Part shown: piece by piece, positions 1 to 8,183 of the stretch
Layout of the letters: the number at the start of each line of letters is the position of its first letter
How positions within the stretch are numbered: the stretch's first letter is position 1
NCBI GenBank assembly: GCA_004558305.1
Contig: SFDG01000050.1
Coordinates: 1 to 16,570, forward strand
Direction of reading: 5' to 3'
From: Phocaeicola plebeius
GTDB taxonomy: Bacteria > Bacteroidota > Bacteroidia > Bacteroidales > Bacteroidaceae
Length of the DNA stretch: 16,570 nt
Notes under the pieces: generated by a model
Told to the model about the DNA's origin: nothing
The model's input: the letters and a program-made list of their open reading frames with translations, nothing else
Database searches by the model: none
Position numbers and translations under genes: made by a program

Positions 1-80
1 CTTTGGGAAAGAGAAAATCCATGCTACACCCAAATCGGACTTCGAAAAATCCTGATATTGGAAGTCAATGAGTTACATGA

Positions 81-179
81 TTAATGGCTGCAATGTGGGC
101 TAAGGAAATACATGCCGCTGTCCTTGTCCACGTTCTCCGGCACGGCAATGCGCCACTGTATGCCGGCCAGTTCTTGGAA
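81..179 (-). pseudogene. coding-like gene remnant (C-terminal fragment), family unknown
   Basis: On the minus strand there are 32 open codons followed by TAA at 81-83. The peptide includes GIQWRIAVPENVDKDSGMYF, and the codons used (GTG, CCG, GAG, AAC, GTG, GAC, AAG, GAC, AGC, GGC) match the G/C-ending style of the real genes in this window. Two stop codons lie directly upstream in the same frame (180-185) and there is no start codon near the upstream end, so the gene is not intact. I read it as the decayed 3' end of an older gene. I do not recognise the family. The opposite strand has a 44-codon open frame (84-218), but its codon use is less convincing. The fragment could also be chance, since 32 codons is short. 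Confidence 0.35.
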
Positions 180-334
180 TTATTAGAATTATCTGGTATC
201 AAACTTGGGTTAAGATGAATCAAACTCGTGGAGAATGACTTTGCGAGGCTTTCGGACCAGGATGAAGGATTGCCCGCTCACCACGAAAAACAAGAATATT
301 CCTAAAAAACGATGCGCACAGCCGAATAAATTCG
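180..334. other. non-coding leader between remnant and metA promoter
   Basis: No gene, tRNA or long hairpin is visible here. Minus-strand frames run through this stretch from metA but are shadows of that gene and end without a credible 3' portion. A small palindrome (CGAAT-AA-ATTCG, 323-334) abuts the metA -7 box. I see no SAM riboswitch core, which might have been expected upstream of a methionine gene. Confidence 0.4.
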
Positions 335-342
335 TATTTTTG
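335..342 (+). promoter_or_regulatory. metA promoter -7 box (TATTTTTG)
   Basis: TATTTTTG fits the Bacteroidales -7 consensus TAnnTTTG and sits 30 bases before the metA ATG. No clear -33 TTTG is found 19-21 bases upstream, so the promoter may be weak or activator-dependent. AGGAG at 363-367 precedes the start codon and is a fair ribosome binding site for this phylum. Confidence 0.5.
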
Positions 343-372
343 CGGGCGTAACCAAAAAAACAAGGAGAAAAC

Positions 373-1296
373 ATGCCACTGAATCTACCCGATAAACTTC
401 CTGCCATCAGCCTGCTGGAACAGGAGAACATCTTCGTCATCGGCAGTACACGCGCCACCACGCAGGACATCCGTCCGCTGAAGATTGTGGTGCTCAACCT
501 GATGCCTATCAAGATTACGACGGAAACCGACTTGATACGGTTGTTGTCGAACTCGCCCCTGCAAATCGAAGTCAGCTTCATGAAGCTCAAAAGCCATACA
601 TCGAAGAATACGCCCATCGAACACATGATGGCGTTCTACCGCGACTTCGAACTGATGCGCAACGAGAAGTTCGACGGGATGATTGTCACCGGTGCGCCTG
701 TGGAACACCTGGAGTTCGAGGAAGTGAACTACTGGGATGAGATTTCGGATGTCTTTACATGGGCACGGACGCATGTCACTTCTACCTTATATATTTGTTG
801 GGCTGCACAGGCCGGGCTGTATTTCCACCACGGCATCCCCAAGCACCCGCTGGACAAGAAGATGTTCGGCATCTTCAAGCATCGCGTCTGTCCGGGATTC
901 GAACATCTGCCCATCTTCCGGGGATTCGACGACGAGTTCTATGTCCCTCACAGCCGGCATACGGAGGTGAGGAGGGCTGACATCGAGCAGTGCAAGGACC
1001 TGCAGATTGTCTCGGAGTCGGAAGAATCGGGCGTACATATCGTGATGGCCCGGGGTGGACGCGAAATCTTCGTGACGGGACACTCGGAGTATTCCCCCTT
1101 CACGCTGGACACGGAATACCGCCGCGACTTGGGCAAGGGGCTGCCCATCGACATGCCGAAGAACTATTACCGCGACGATTGTCCGGACAAGGGGCCGATT
1201 GTCCGCTGGCGCAGCACCGCGAACCTGCTGTTCTCCAACTGGCTGAACTATTATGTCTACCAGACCACTCCTTACGATATCAACACCATTGAATGA
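373..1296 (+). CDS. metA: Homoserine O-acyltransferase, predicted acetyl-CoA type
   Basis: This enzyme activates the hydroxyl of L-homoserine by acylation, the first committed step of methionine synthesis in the cytoplasm. The 307-aa product matches the usual MetA length (E. coli about 309) and aligns end to end with the family. The nucleophilic cysteine is C142 in YICWAAQAG, and the H-x-E catalytic pair is H237/E239 in TGHSEY. The residue after TGAPV is E111. In MetA proteins a glutamate here is associated with acetyl-CoA use and a glycine with succinyl-CoA, so the product is predicted to be O-acetylhomoserine. ATG 373 follows AGGAG at a good distance and begins the family's conserved N-terminus. 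The stop codon overlaps the start of the U32 gene (ATGA). No riboswitch is visible, so regulation is unknown. The family call is near certain; the acyl donor is inferred. Confidence 0.96.
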   Translation: MPLNLPDKLPAISLLEQENIFVIGSTRATTQDIRPLKIVVLNLMPIKITTETDLIRLLSNSPLQIEVSFMKLKSHTSKNTPIEHMMAFYRDFELMRNEKFDGMIVTGAPVEHLEFEEVNYWDEISDVFTWARTHVTSTLYICWAAQAGLYFHHGIPKHPLDKKMFGIFKHRVCPGFEHLPIFRGFDDEFYVPHSRHTEVRRADIEQCKDLQIVSESEESGVHIVMARGGREIFVTGHSEYSPFTLDTEYRRDLGKGLPIDMPKNYYRDDCPDKGPIVRWRSTANLLFSNWLNYYVYQTTPYDINTIE

Positions 1297-3125
1297 TGAA
1301 GGAACAACGGCCTATCGAACTGCTGGCTCCTGCCAGGAATCTGGAATGCGGACGGGAAGCTGTCCTGCACGGGGCGGATGCTGTCTATATAGGTGCGCCC
1401 CGCTTCGGGGCACGGGCAGCGGCCGGCAACTCGCTGGAGGATATTGCGGAACTGGTGGCGTTTGCCCACGTGTACAATGTCCGCATCTATGTCACGGTAA
1501 ATACCTTGCTGAAGGAGGAGGAACTGAAGGAGACGGAAGAGATGATCTGGCAGCTCTACCGCATCGGCGTGGATGCCCTTATCGTACAGGACATGGGTAT
1601 CACCCGACTGAACTTGCCGCCTATCCCTCTCCATGCCAGTACACAGACAGACAACCGCAATGTGGAGAAGGTACGCTTTCTGGCGGAAGCTGGCTTCCGC
1701 CAGGTGGTGTTGGCACGCGAACTGAGCCTGGAAGAAATCAGCCGCATCCACCGGGCCTGTCCCGACACACCGCTGGAGGTCTTTGTGCACGGGGCCTTGT
1801 GTGTGAGCTACAGCGGACAGTGTTATGTCAGTCAGGCTTGTTTCGGACGCAGTGCCAACCGGGGCGAATGCGCCCAGTTCTGCCGGCTGGCGTTCGACCT
1901 GACCGATGCTGACGGGAAGACCATTGCCCGAGGCAAACACCTGCTTTCGCTGAAAGACATGAACCAAAGTGACCACCTCGAAGCATTGCTGGATGCGGGG
2001 GCTTCGTCGCTCAAGATAGAGGGGCGGCTGAAGGATGTGGCTTACGTGAAGAATGTCACAGCCTACTACCGCCAACGGCTCGATGCTATCCTGAAAAGGC
2101 GAAAGGAATACCGCCGGGCCTCATCGGGCAGCGTCCGGTTCCTGTTCCGTCCTCAGCTGGACAAGAGCTTCAGCCGTGGGTTTACCGACTACTTCATTCA
2201 TGGACGCAATCCGGGCATCTTTTCGTTCGATACGCCCAAATCGCTGGGTGAGGCAGTGGGCACCGTGAAAGAGGTACGGGGGAATTACCTGACGGTGGCA
2301 GGCATCCAATCGTTCAGCAACGGTGACGGGTTGTGCTACCTGGATGCGCAAGGCAAGCTGCATGGTTTCCGGGTGAACCGGGTGGAGAGCAACCGGCTCT
2401 ATCCGCAGGAAATGCCGCGTGTGGCTCCCAAGACTCCCCTCTACCGGAACTTTGACCAGGAATTCGACCGGCTGATGCAGAAGAAGTCGGCAGAACGGAA
2501 GCTGGCTGTGGACCTGGAACTGACGGAAAATGCGTTCGGCTTTACCTTGACGGCTACGGACGAGGACGATAATCAGGTGTGCGTCACCCTGGAACGGGCG
2601 AAGGAGCCGGCCCGTACTCCTCAGGAGGAGAACCTCAAGACGCAGCTTGGCAAACTGGGCAATACGCCGTTTGAGGCAAGCGACATACGCATTTCCTGCT
2701 CGGACAACTGGTTCATCCCTTTGTCCGAACTGTCGGACTTGCGGCGGCGCACCATCGAACGGCTGCTGCAGGCCCGGCGCATCAACTACCGCCAGGAACG
2801 GGCTGAATGGAGTGAGACCCGGCATCCGTTCCCGCAAAAAGAGCTGACGTATTTGGGCAATGTGATGAATACAGCCGCCGAAGCGTTCTACCGCCAGCAT
2901 GGGGTGGAGCGCATCGAACCGGCTTTCGAACGGGTGGCTCCTCCGGCTGTAGCCCTGATGTTCTGCAAGCATTGCCTGCGTTACAGCATGGGATGGTGTC
3001 CCATCCATCACAAAGTACGGCCGCCTTATCGCGAACCTTTCTTCCTGGTGAGCGGCGACGGCAAACGGTTCCGCCTGCAGTTCGACTGCAAGGCATGTCA
3101 AATGAAAGTCTATGCAGAAAAATAA
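1293..3125 (+). CDS. U32 family peptidase / RlhA-like RNA hydroxylation protein
   Basis: The 610-aa protein starts with the U32 hallmark IELLAPARNLECGREA (residues 8-23) and carries the U32 signature around EVFVHGALCVSYSGQC (162-177). Cysteines C170, C177, C193 and C197 match the spacing of iron-sulfur ligands in this superfamily. A second cysteine group, C558, C561, C569, C599 and C602, closes the C-terminus. Characterised relatives include RlhA (23S rRNA C2501 hydroxylation), TrhP (tRNA U34 hydroxylation) and UbiU/V (O2-independent ubiquinone hydroxylation). The long architecture, with a central collagenase-like domain, is closest to RlhA, but the RNA substrate is inferred and proteolysis is unproven. 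The start ATG (1293) overlaps the metA stop by 4 bases; a tandem ATG at 1296 is equally possible. The 3' end overlaps the next gene by 14 bases, indicating tight translational coupling. Confidence 0.9.
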   Translation: MMKEQRPIELLAPARNLECGREAVLHGADAVYIGAPRFGARAAAGNSLEDIAELVAFAHVYNVRIYVTVNTLLKEEELKETEEMIWQLYRIGVDALIVQDMGITRLNLPPIPLHASTQTDNRNVEKVRFLAEAGFRQVVLARELSLEEISRIHRACPDTPLEVFVHGALCVSYSGQCYVSQACFGRSANRGECAQFCRLAFDLTDADGKTIARGKHLLSLKDMNQSDHLEALLDAGASSLKIEGRLKDVAYVKNVTAYYRQRLDAILKRRKEYRRASSGSVRFLFRPQLDKSFSRGFTDYFIHGRNPGIFSFDTPKSLGEAVGTVKEVRGNYLTVAGIQSFSNGDGLCYLDAQGKLHGFRVNRVESNRLYPQEMPRVAPKTPLYRNFDQEFDRLMQKKSAERKLAVDLELTENAFGFTLTATDEDDNQVCVTLERAKEPARTPQEENLKTQLGKLGNTPFEASDIRISCSDNWFIPLSELSDLRRRTIERLLQARRINYRQERAEWSETRHPFPQKELTYLGNVMNTAAEAFYRQHGVERIEPAFERVAPPAVALMFCKHCLRYSMGWCPIHHKVRPPYREPFFLVSGDGKRFRLQFDCKACQMKVYAEK

Positions 3126-4074
3126 GTATTGGATAGGAGTGTGCGGACTGATTGCCCTTATCGTATCGGCCTGCTATTACCGCCCGCTGCCGCTGACCGG
3201 AGATACGGAAGCACAACGGGAACAGGACTCGCTCTCCTGCCTGGAGGCCCGTGCCTATGCACAGAACAGCAACTTCGAGGTACTAGCCGACACCCTGTGG
3301 CTGCACCAGTTGCCCTTCCGGGATTCCATCGCCGTGATCCAAGGGGATGAACTGGTGGTGGCAGAACTGGCCGTCCATCCGGACGATGCGGTGGACTCGG
3401 TATGGGTGAAGGTGGCCCGCGATCAGGAAACCATCGGCTGGATACGCGAAAGGCACTTGCTGCACAACATTGTGCCGGTAGATCCTATCTCCCAATGTAT
3501 CCACTGGTTCAGCCGTTCGCATACCCTCCCGTTCTTTCTGGTGCTGGCCGTCTTCTTCCTGTGGCTAGCCCATCGCACCTACAGCCGGAAACCGGTCAAG
3601 TTCCTCGGGCTGAACGATATCGACAGTGTATTTCCTGTCACCCTGTCCTGGCTGATGGCCGCCTCTGCCACGCTGTACAACAGCCTGCAGCACTTTGTGC
3701 CGCAAACCTGGGAGCGGTATTATTATGCCCCGACGCTCAATCCGTTCGATGTACCTTTCATCCTGGGCCTGTTCATCGTCAGTGTAGGACTCATCGTGGT
3801 GTTCGGCATTGCGATGCTCGACGACCTTTTCCACCAGACCACGCTGGAAGTGGCTGCATTCTACCTGTTGGGACTGGCCTCGTTCTGCATCCTTCTCTAC
3901 GTGTTCTTCACGTATGTGTGGGTCTATCTGGCCTATGTCTGCCTCGTCGGATATACCCTATGGTGCATCCGCCACTTGCGGCTGTCGCACGGCTATCCGT
4001 ACGCCTGCGGAGCTTGCGGGGCCAAGATGCGCAACAAGGGGATTTGTCCCCACTGCGGTGCCTTGAATGAATAA
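3112..4074 (+). CDS. Lipobox-bearing multi-pass membrane protein with C-terminal zinc ribbon
   Basis: This 320-aa protein has no function I can name. Its N-terminus has a hydrophobic segment ending in IVSAC, a plausible lipobox with C21. Residues 55-120 are a soluble region with an SH3-like look (WVKVARDQETIGWIRE). About five hydrophobic helices follow, near 139-157, 173-190, 214-236, 249-268 and 270-285. The tail is a CxxC-x9-CxxC zinc ribbon (C299, C302, C312, C315). With an odd number of helices after a periplasmic lipidated start, the ribbon would be cytoplasmic. The start lies inside the U32 gene, out of frame, so it probably depends on U32 translation. The stop is 44 bases before the ABC-F start. 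Zinc-ribbon membrane proteins of unknown role are common in Bacteroidales; a link to the U32 protein is only suggested by the overlap. Confidence 0.85.
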   Translation: MQKNKYWIGVCGLIALIVSACYYRPLPLTGDTEAQREQDSLSCLEARAYAQNSNFEVLADTLWLHQLPFRDSIAVIQGDELVVAELAVHPDDAVDSVWVKVARDQETIGWIRERHLLHNIVPVDPISQCIHWFSRSHTLPFFLVLAVFFLWLAHRTYSRKPVKFLGLNDIDSVFPVTLSWLMAASATLYNSLQHFVPQTWERYYYAPTLNPFDVPFILGLFIVSVGLIVVFGIAMLDDLFHQTTLEVAAFYLLGLASFCILLYVFFTYVWVYLAYVCLVGYTLWCIRHLRLSHGYPYACGACGAKMRNKGICPHCGALNE

Positions 4075-4118
4075 GACAGTTTACAAATCAGTTAATTACA
4101 AAAAAAAATAGAAGAATT

Positions 4119-5756
<1,638 letters not shown>

Positions 5757-5775
5757 TGTCTGCCGAAAAAGAAGG

Positions 5776-6117
5776 TTAGTCTTCATCCTCCTCTTCGGGT
5801 TCTTCCTCCTCTTCATACCCGGCTTCTTCCTCATCAATCTCCTCTGCTGGCCAGTCATCGTACACCGGTTCCTCCGACGGAGCACCGTCATACTCCACGG
5901 TGGCCGACGGAAAGGAGCCGGAGGCATAATGGGCTTCCCAGAATGCTTCGTCCTCCTCCTTCTCCTGGTTCAGCCGGTCGGTTTCCCAATCCTCCCACTG
6001 GTCAGGACGAGGGTCGTCGAGACCATCGTCCTCCCTGGTGGAACTTTTCACCAGAACAAAAGAACTTATCACCCCTATCCCCAAAAGGATACCGACGAAC
6101 ACCCATGCATCTCCCAT
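5776..6117 (-). CDS. Small membrane-anchored, highly acidic protein
   Basis: The 113-aa product has one N-terminal hydrophobic helix (about residues 4-23, VFVGILLGIGVISSFVLV) followed by a strongly acidic, low-complexity tail (residues 92-113 are almost all E and D). The middle has aromatic/acidic patches (WEDWE, EAFWEAHY). No family is recognised. It lies 25 bases after the GH16 stop on the same strand, so it is probably the second gene of that unit. It is supported by its position, a start directly after the GH16 gene, a sensible anchor-plus-linker design and an end that just clears the ABC-F gene. The plus-strand frame over the same bases lacks any such design. It could bind cations or basic proteins, but that is guesswork. 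Confidence 0.65.
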   Translation of the reverse strand: MGDAWVFVGILLGIGVISSFVLVKSSTREDDGLDDPRPDQWEDWETDRLNQEKEEDEAFWEAHYASGSFPSATVEYDGAPSEEPVYDDWPAEEIDEEEAGYEEEEEPEEEDED

Positions 6118-6142
6118 CCTACAAAGAGTTTACGAGACTGCT

Positions 6143-6925
6143 TCACTTCGGCTTCTGATAGAACCGCACCCAGTCGATGTACATCTCTACCGGCACTTCT
6201 GCAGGGTCTACCGTTCCGACCCACGAACCACCCAGCTGCATATCCACCAACAGATAGAACGGCTGGTGAAAAGGGAACTGTCCCTCCTGCTCCGTCTCGA
6301 TACGCGGATACGTGAACGTATGAACATCATTGATGAAGAAGCACAGGCTGTCGGCATATAGTTCGACCGCATAGATGTTGTAATCCTCCGGATGAATAGG
6401 TCCCGTGCTTCCATGAGGAGGCGTGTCCTTGAATCCCAAATCGTAAGTGTAATGCGAGTGCACGGTCTGATAGGCGATACTGTCGTGGTTCAGGCGTTCC
6501 ATGATATCTATCTCTCCGCCCATCGGCCATTGTCCCTCTTGCGGCAACATCCAGAAAGCCGGCCACGCTCCTTTTGCTCCGTTCAGTTTGGCCTTGATTT
6601 CCAGCCGTCCGTCCATGAAGGTTTTCTTGTCTTTGGTGTACAGGCCACCGGTCAGGAAGGCAGCCGTATCCTCGGGATGCGTCAGGTTCTGCACGCCCCG
6701 CAGGATCAGTTGGCCGTCACGCACGGCAAACAGGGTATCATCGTCGGACATAAAGTTGTTCCAGTCCGAACCGCCACGCGGTATCTTGCTCCATACCGCT
6801 GCATCAAACGTGCCGTCCTGGTCGAAATCATCCTCCCAGACTAACTGCCAACCATGAGGTGAAGGGGTACAGGCGGCCATCAGTAGCGACAGGCCTGCCA
6901 AACAGACTGCATACAGATTTTTCAT
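6143..6925 (-). CDS. GH16 family beta-glucanase lipoprotein
   Basis: The 260-aa product is a secreted glycoside hydrolase of family 16, which cleaves beta-1,3 or mixed beta-1,3/1,4 glucans and related polysaccharides. The N-terminus is a lipoprotein signal ending in LLMAAC (C19). The mature protein has GH16 landmarks: the VWEDDFD start (29-35), GRLEIKAKL, AWPAFWMLP (120-128) and the catalytic EIDIME (138-143), with E138 as nucleophile, D140 assisting and E143 as acid/base. The ExDxxE form is the laminarinase/lichenase-like branch. No acidic run follows the lipid cysteine, so surface export is less likely than periplasmic anchoring. No SusC/SusD pair or sensor is adjacent, so this is not a classic polysaccharide utilisation locus. 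A weak TACGTTGA box (6948-6955, minus strand) lies upstream. The exact glucan is unknown. Confidence 0.92.
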   Translation of the reverse strand: MKNLYAVCLAGLSLLMAACTPSPHGWQLVWEDDFDQDGTFDAAVWSKIPRGGSDWNNFMSDDDTLFAVRDGQLILRGVQNLTHPEDTAAFLTGGLYTKDKKTFMDGRLEIKAKLNGAKGAWPAFWMLPQEGQWPMGGEIDIMERLNHDSIAYQTVHSHYTYDLGFKDTPPHGSTGPIHPEDYNIYAVELYADSLCFFINDVHTFTYPRIETEQEGQFPFHQPFYLLVDMQLGGSWVGTVDPAEVPVEMYIDWVRFYQKPK

Positions 6926-6958
6926 ATTGTGTTATTCATCAGTGGATTCAACGTAAAG

Positions 6959-7016
6959 GAGGGTGTGACAAAATTGAAAACGGCTGTCATTCTACTTGTC
7001 ATTCTGACACACCCTC
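6959..7016. repeat. palindromic intergenic element, copy A
   Basis: The ends form an imperfect inverted repeat: GAGGGTGTGACA (6959-6970) against TGACACACCCTC (7005-7016), 11 of 12 positions pairing. On the minus strand the order of motifs is GAGGGTGTGTCA, GAATGACA, GAATGACA, then CAATTTTGTCACACCCTC. Copy B at 15502-15572 has the same order and spacing. It lies 4 bases past the tRNA-Leu 3' end and could act as its terminator or processing hairpin, although it lacks a T-run. Confidence 0.75.
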
Positions 7017-7020
7017 ACCG

Positions 7021-7101
7021 TGCGCATGATAGGACTCGAACCTACACGTCTCTCGACACCAGATCCTAAGTCTGGCGCGGCTACCATTACGCCACATGCG
7101 C
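7021..7101 (-). tRNA. tRNA-Leu (anticodon TAG)
   Basis: An 81-base class II tRNA reads on the minus strand. The acceptor stem is GCGCATG/CATGCGC with discriminator A. The D arm has GCG/CGC around TAATGGTAGC. The anticodon stem CCAGA/TCTGG encloses the loop CTTAGGA, giving anticodon TAG (7066-7068), which reads CUN leucine codons. A long variable arm (TGTCGAGAGACGT) is present, as expected for leucine. The T arm GTAGG-TTCGAGT-CCTAT is regular. The 3' CCA is not encoded. It has its own promoter upstream and palindromic element A directly downstream. Confidence 0.97.
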
Positions 7102-7123
7102 TTGTCATGCTATAGAACGGGTG

Positions 7124-7155
7124 CAAAGATAGAAGTTCTTTTTGAATTTCACAAA
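7124..7155 (-). promoter_or_regulatory. tRNA-Leu promoter (-33 TTTG / -7 TATCTTTG)
   Basis: On the minus strand TTTG (7152-7155) and TATCTTTG (7124-7131) are separated by exactly 20 bases, an ideal Bacteroidales sigma-ABfr promoter. Transcription should start near 7120, giving a leader of about 19 bases before the mature tRNA. The -33 box lies 9 bases beyond the S41 gene stop, so the tRNA is transcribed independently of the parC unit. Confidence 0.85.
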
Positions 7156-7163
7156 TTTTCCCA

Positions 7164-8180
7164 CTATTTCTTCAGGATTTCACACGCTCGCTCAATCATT
7201 GTGTCACGCCCGCGGGCCATGTCCTCCACCGTCATGTCCACCTTGACATCCGGGTCAATGCCGAACTCCAGCTGCTGCATCGACGGGTCGAACATGGGAC
7301 TGGCAGAAAACCGGATTCCCCAGCCGCAGGGCAACTCAGAGGTGAAAGGCAGACCGGAGCCGCCGCCAGTCTTGTCGCCCAACGTAGTGACCAACGGGAA
7401 CTGGCGCATCGAGTTGACAAAATCGTTGGTGGCACTGTAGGAACGGCGGTTGGTGAGTACCACAACGGGCTTCTGCCAACGCACTCCGTCTGCAGGCTCT
7501 ATATAGACAGGACCAGGCCGGGAGAAATCGTCATGGCCGGTACCGGTCTTGTGGCACATATACCCCACCAGCACTTTCTCGTTCGTAAAACGGGCCGCCA
7601 TACGCTGAGCATTCGTCAGCTCTCCTCCACCGTTGTCACGCACATCGACAATCAGTCCGTCGCACATGGCGAGGAGGGACAGCATCTGGCTCAGATTGCC
7701 GTCGCCCAATCCCGTATTGAAACTGCCCACATAGATGTACCCGATATTGTTTTCCAGCACCCGATAGGTCAATGCCGACGAAACGGTATAGTCCTTTCCC
7801 AGATAGATGCGCTGAATGCTGTCACTGAAATTATGGGGATAGGCATCAAACCATTCGCGGTATTGCGAAGTACCCATCGCACTGGTGAGATTGACATGAC
7901 CGTCGCGCAATTCGGCCACCATTTCGGAAAGCACTTCGAAAAGCTGTTCCCAGGTCATCGTGTCGGTCACACGGCGGGCATAGCGTTCGTGCACCTCGTC
8001 CCAGTCCAGCCCATACTGCTCGTACTTGTAGCCGAGGAAACAGTACTGCCGGTCGATGATGCTCCACAAGGTCTCAAAATTCGCTTGAGGGGAATTGCCG
8101 GCTATGTCCTGACGGATGCAGGCTCCCAGCAGCAAGGCTGCCACACACATTATTATATATAGGCTCAGTCGTTTTTTCAT
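7164..8180 (-). CDS. S41 family (C-terminal processing type) peptidase lipoprotein
   Basis: The 338-aa product has a lipoprotein signal, LLLGAC with C21, placing it on the envelope facing the periplasm. Family S41 are serine proteases with a Ser/Lys catalytic arrangement. The core is recognisable: LRDGHVNL (91-98), IGYIYVGSF (146-154), GLIVDVRDNGGGE (175-187), then VVLTNRRSYSATNDF (240-254), where S249 is the likely nucleophile, and GDKTGGGSG (268-276), where K270 is the likely lysine. No PDZ domain is obvious, as in other short S41 proteins of Bacteroidetes. The start is 3 bases after the DUF3316-like gene's stop, so the two are coupled. Substrate is unknown; processing or degradation of envelope proteins is the family role. 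Confidence 0.92.
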   Translation of the reverse strand: MKKRLSLYIIMCVAALLLGACIRQDIAGNSPQANFETLWSIIDRQYCFLGYKYEQYGLDWDEVHERYARRVTDTMTWEQLFEVLSEMVAELRDGHVNLTSAMGTSQYREWFDAYPHNFSDSIQRIYLGKDYTVSSALTYRVLENNIGYIYVGSFNTGLGDGNLSQMLSLLAMCDGLIVDVRDNGGGELTNAQRMAARFTNEKVLVGYMCHKTGTGHDDFSRPGPVYIEPADGVRWQKPVVVLTNRRSYSATNDFVNSMRQFPLVTTLGDKTGGGSGLPFTSELPCGWGIRFSASPMFDPSMQQLEFGIDPDVKVDMTVEDMARGRDTMIERACEILKK

Positions 8181-8183
8181 AGC

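Noticed and set aside
84..218. 44-codon plus-strand ORF upstream of metA
   Set aside because: Short, no ribosome site, unrecognised; the opposite strand has more gene-like codons over most of it.
1..372. SAM riboswitch upstream of metA
   Set aside because: No kink-turn stem or conserved SAM core could be traced, and the predicted leader from the -7 box is only about 27 bases.
210..626. 138-codon minus-strand frame across the metA start
   Set aside because: More than half overlaps metA antisense; composition is unlike a real protein and no promoter is seen.
2121..3101. 326-codon antisense frame within the U32 gene
   Set aside because: Same codon-bias effect; the U32 frame carries family motifs and coupled overlaps at both ends.
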